This document shows positions 61,284-64,000 of a stretch of 64,000 bases of DNA, piece after piece. The notes beneath the pieces were generated by a model. It was not told the DNA's origin. It ran no database searches and worked only from the letters and a program-made list of their open reading frames with translations. Each line of letters begins with the position of its first letter. Positions within the stretch are counted from its first letter, which is position 1. The position numbers and the translations under genes were made by a program. Source of the stretch: Struthidea cinerea (taxonomy: Eukaryota > Chordata > Aves > Passeriformes > Corcoracidae); contig VZTI01001820.1 of the NCBI GenBank assembly GCA_013397865.1, forward strand, positions 900,721-964,720, read 5' to 3'.

Positions 61284-61776
61284 TGTCCTGGTTTCAGCCG
61301 GGACAGAGTTAGTTTTCTTCCTAATTGAGGGTACAGTGCCATGTTTTGGATTTAGTATGAGAATAATGTTGATAACACACTGATGTTAGACTAGTTGCTG
61401 AGCAGTGCTTGCACTAAGTCAAGGGCTTTTCAGTTTCCCATGCATGAGAAGCTGGGAGGAACCATAGCTGGGACAGCTGACCCGAACTAGCCAAAGGGAT
61501 GTTCCATATCATAGGATGTCATGTTCAGTATATAAACTGCAGAGAGTTGGCTGGCAGGGGTCAATCACCAGCATGTGGTGAGCAATTGTAACGTGCATTT
61601 TTCCTATTATTACTATTTTTTGGAAGAACAAATTATTTCAGTTATTAGACTGGCCTTAACCCAACCCACAGATTTTGCCCTTTTCTGATTCTTCTCCCCA
61701 TCCCACTGGGGAGGCTGGGGGGAGGGAGTGAGCAGCTGCTTAGTACTTAATTGTTGGTTGGGGCTGAACTGCAACA
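61284..61776 (+). mobile_element. ERVL-type endogenous retroviral LTR
   Basis: TGTCCTGGTTTCAGCCGGGA, GATTTAGTATGAGAATAATG, TTGATAACACACTGATGTTA, CAGTATATAAACTGCAGAGA and a final GGGCTGAACTGCAACA make this a recognisable avian ERVL LTR of about 490 bases. These LTRs are abundant in songbirds. A TATA box (TATATAAA) lies near 61530. The flanks (GGATC left, GGTTA right) share only part of a 5-bp duplication. No internal viral genes are present. Confidence 0.85.
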
Positions 61777-61929
61777 GGTTACCAATTTTCCCCACAGAAC
61801 CCCAAGCTCAGGGGAGCCAGGGTGAGCCATGCATCAGGGGAAGCTCAGAGAACTCAGCCTAAGCTCTGGGAAGCAGGCTGGCATCTCTGGAGATGCCCCA
61901 GCCCACGTGGGGAACCTGCAGGCTGAGGT

Positions 61930-62190
61930 GGGTGACGGGCTCCGGACCACTGCTGGTTGTTACAGACGCCAGAGCTGTACCTCGGAGCGAGCCCTCTCAG
62001 CCGCGCCTGGCTGACCCAGCGAGCTGAGTCCCCGCGCTCCAGCCGGGCGCTGGCTGGGGTGCCCCTGCTCCTGCTGAGGGACAGGAGCCAGCCAGGCTGC
62101 TGCTGGATGCTCTGCTGCCTCCCTCCTGCACAGCACGGGCCCCCATCCCCCCGATCCTCCAGGCCAGGCCGGGAGGGCTGCCCCTGTTTT
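61930..62190. promoter_or_regulatory. Moderately CpG-rich stretch
   Basis: GC-rich sequence with about 15 CpGs in 260 bases, out of keeping with its surroundings. It lies between the ERVL LTR and a candidate exon at 62195-62250. It could be a small CpG island or simply GC-rich sequence. Confidence 0.35.
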
Positions 62191-62194
62191 TCAG

Positions 62195-62250
62195 AAAGGA
62201 TGATTACATCGGCAAAGCACCCAGCAGCGCTTTGGGATGAAGAGCGTTAT
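62195..62250 (+). CDS. Candidate exon, weak
   Basis: A 56-base segment with a CCCTGTTTTTCAG acceptor and TAT/GTAAGT donor. Its only open frame reads RMITSAKHPAALWDEERY. The phase does not fit directly after 61107-61203, so another exon would be needed between them. Confidence 0.2.
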
Positions 62251-64000
62251 GTAAGTGTAAGATAATGTTATTTATAGAGCCAGGTTTTATCCAAAATGGA
62301 ATTAAACTTGTGTTCCTGAAGCCTCTGCTGTCAAAGACAAATTGCAATTTGTCCACTAGCCTCTAGTGCTCTTCATTCAAATTCTTTTTCTCAGTTCATC
62401 CCAAAGTTTAAGAATGTGTTTTATTTACAAATCATACATCTCAGAAAGCAAGGAAATCTCTTTTCCATCAGCTGTGAGGTGACCATGGAAGCCTGGGCAG
62501 TGGCCATAGAAGCCTGGACCATAGCTGTGCTTTGCAACTGCATCAGATGTGACACCAAAGTACCATAAACCAGGAAGGGAAGGCAGAGTTTGAGCTGGCT
62601 TAAACAACAAAACCACAAACAACTGTCCTAGGCACAATATTTTGCCTGCATCTAGCACTCTCTGTAACAATCCATGAGCTGCAGGAGGATATCCAGCTTA
62701 CGTCCCTGTTGGAGGTGGCACTAGTTCAGTGGGTTAATGTCTGTGCTCCCGCAGAACTACAGACCCCGTGACCTTTTAAAATCATGCATTATTAACTCAG
62801 AGAGCTTAACTTGCTCTTTTGAAATACTAGATTCAAATCCCTCATATCTGTACTTTTTACAAGCCACGAAAACGCAAATTTCTGAGCTGCCTGCTGAAAT
62901 CCATGCTGACAAGTGTTAGGAATACTGTTTTATGAGGTACAGCACCTTGCACAGGTTAGCTTGTAGAGTTCATCTGCTGCCTCTCACTTGTCATAGTATC
63001 TAGCATGAAATTCCACACATGCCTTTTATTTAGGAAAGAACACAAAAGTATGTTATCTTATTCCTCTGGAATTTTCCACAGTTATTTAGCGTGTTAGTTT
63101 AAGCATAATTGGTTAGTGGGCTCTTGAAATCTGTATCTTAGCTGTACTTATTTACATCAGGCTAAAAGTAGTTCATTTCAGTTGAGGTAAATGTGAAGCA
63201 TTAGATTGCAAACGTACCTAATCCATCTCTCCTCCCCCATGACTAGAAATCCTGTGGTTAAAATAACACAGCCTCTATTCAGAGCACAAACTTAGAGCTG
63301 CGAGCAGGAGCAAGCTTGGGATTTAAACAACTCTCAGCAGATGAGTCTGTTCAAGGGTCTTTCTCGTGTTTGTTTTTCATCCTACTTTTGATCCATGAGA
63401 GGAAGCCAGGCTCTCTCCTCTGGGCAAGCAAGGTAAAGATTTTCTGCATTCTGTATATGGCTGCATGTGCTTGTAAAGGAGCTTATAAACATGATTGCAA
63501 AAAGGCTGTTGCAAATGCAATTGTAAAAATGTTGCTGTTACAGAGCAAGAAGTGTTTGGCAAATGGCTTCATAATCTTTAAATGTTAGTCTGGTCTTCTG
63601 GCTATTTCCACATGACAGTAAAATGATGAAATGATAAATCTTGCACAGAGAAGCAAGGAGCAGTGATTCTCCATTACACATTAGAGAAGCTGAGCATGTA
63701 GGAAATAGCAAACCCAGGGACTACTGTGATCTAACCAGACTAAAGCAAAACTGGCATTTTGCTAACTGTCAGGTATAGTCCCTCCTGGGTTTATCCAGCT
63801 GCTCTAATCCCATTTGGGAGGCTGAGGCTGTGCTGGAGGATGGCACTGACTGTTTACAGAGTATATGCTAATGCTGCTCCAGCGTGACTCTCACAGTAAC
63901 AGCGGAACCGTGCTTTCAGGAATGTTTGGATGCGGTGTGCCAGATAATTAACTGCCTTAACTTGCTCTTACTGCTTTCCAAGTCACAGGGCATGTAGAAA
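62251..64000. other. Intergenic or intronic, nothing recognised
   Basis: A 21-bp imperfect double repeat (GCCTGG(G/A)C.. units) lies at about 62478-62520. No gene, RNA gene or known transposon is recognised up to the window end. Confidence 0.45.

Overview
The window looks like bird nuclear DNA, most likely from a passerine. It has long introns, CR1 retrotransposon 3' ends on both strands, and avian-type endogenous retroviral LTRs. One of these opens like the ERVL LTRs common in songbirds. There are no bacterial-style operons.

Region 1 (1-14340) holds one gene I am sure of: MTPAP, the mitochondrial poly(A) polymerase, on the plus strand. All but its extreme N-terminus is present. Nine coding segments with consensus splice sites and consistent phases join into 549 codons plus a stop. 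The first segment is cut by the window edge, so the start codon lies outside. The catalytic aspartates are intact. Intron 4 carries an antisense LTR. Intron 5 carries a CpG-dense patch with a near-perfect CTCF motif, followed by CR1 3' ends. The 3' UTR ends near a poly(A) signal at 14315-14320.

Region 2 (14341-64000) is about 50 kb with no gene that I can name. It holds CR1 copies (28.9-29.7 kb, 42.6-43.0 kb, 57.3-57.45 kb), a clean solo LTR with a 6-bp target duplication (28512-28887), a second LTR fragment with a similar end (37.7-37.9 kb), an ERVL-type LTR (61.3-61.8 kb), and a roughly 300-bp polypurine hexamer microsatellite (41.6-41.9 kb).

Within region 2 I see weak signs of unannotated coding sequence. 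The best is on the minus strand at 48077-48452: a terminal exon with a stop and close poly(A) signals, in phase with a possible upstream exon at 49118-49171. Its C-terminus loosely resembles the AKAP28 domain of AKAP14. Two phase-compatible exon pairs occur on the plus strand (22454-22506 with 25951-26127, and 59388-59507 with 61107-61203), but I cannot name a family for them. All of these are hypotheses for transcript and protein-similarity checks. In human the interval downstream of MTPAP leads towards JCAD; I saw no JCAD coding exon here.
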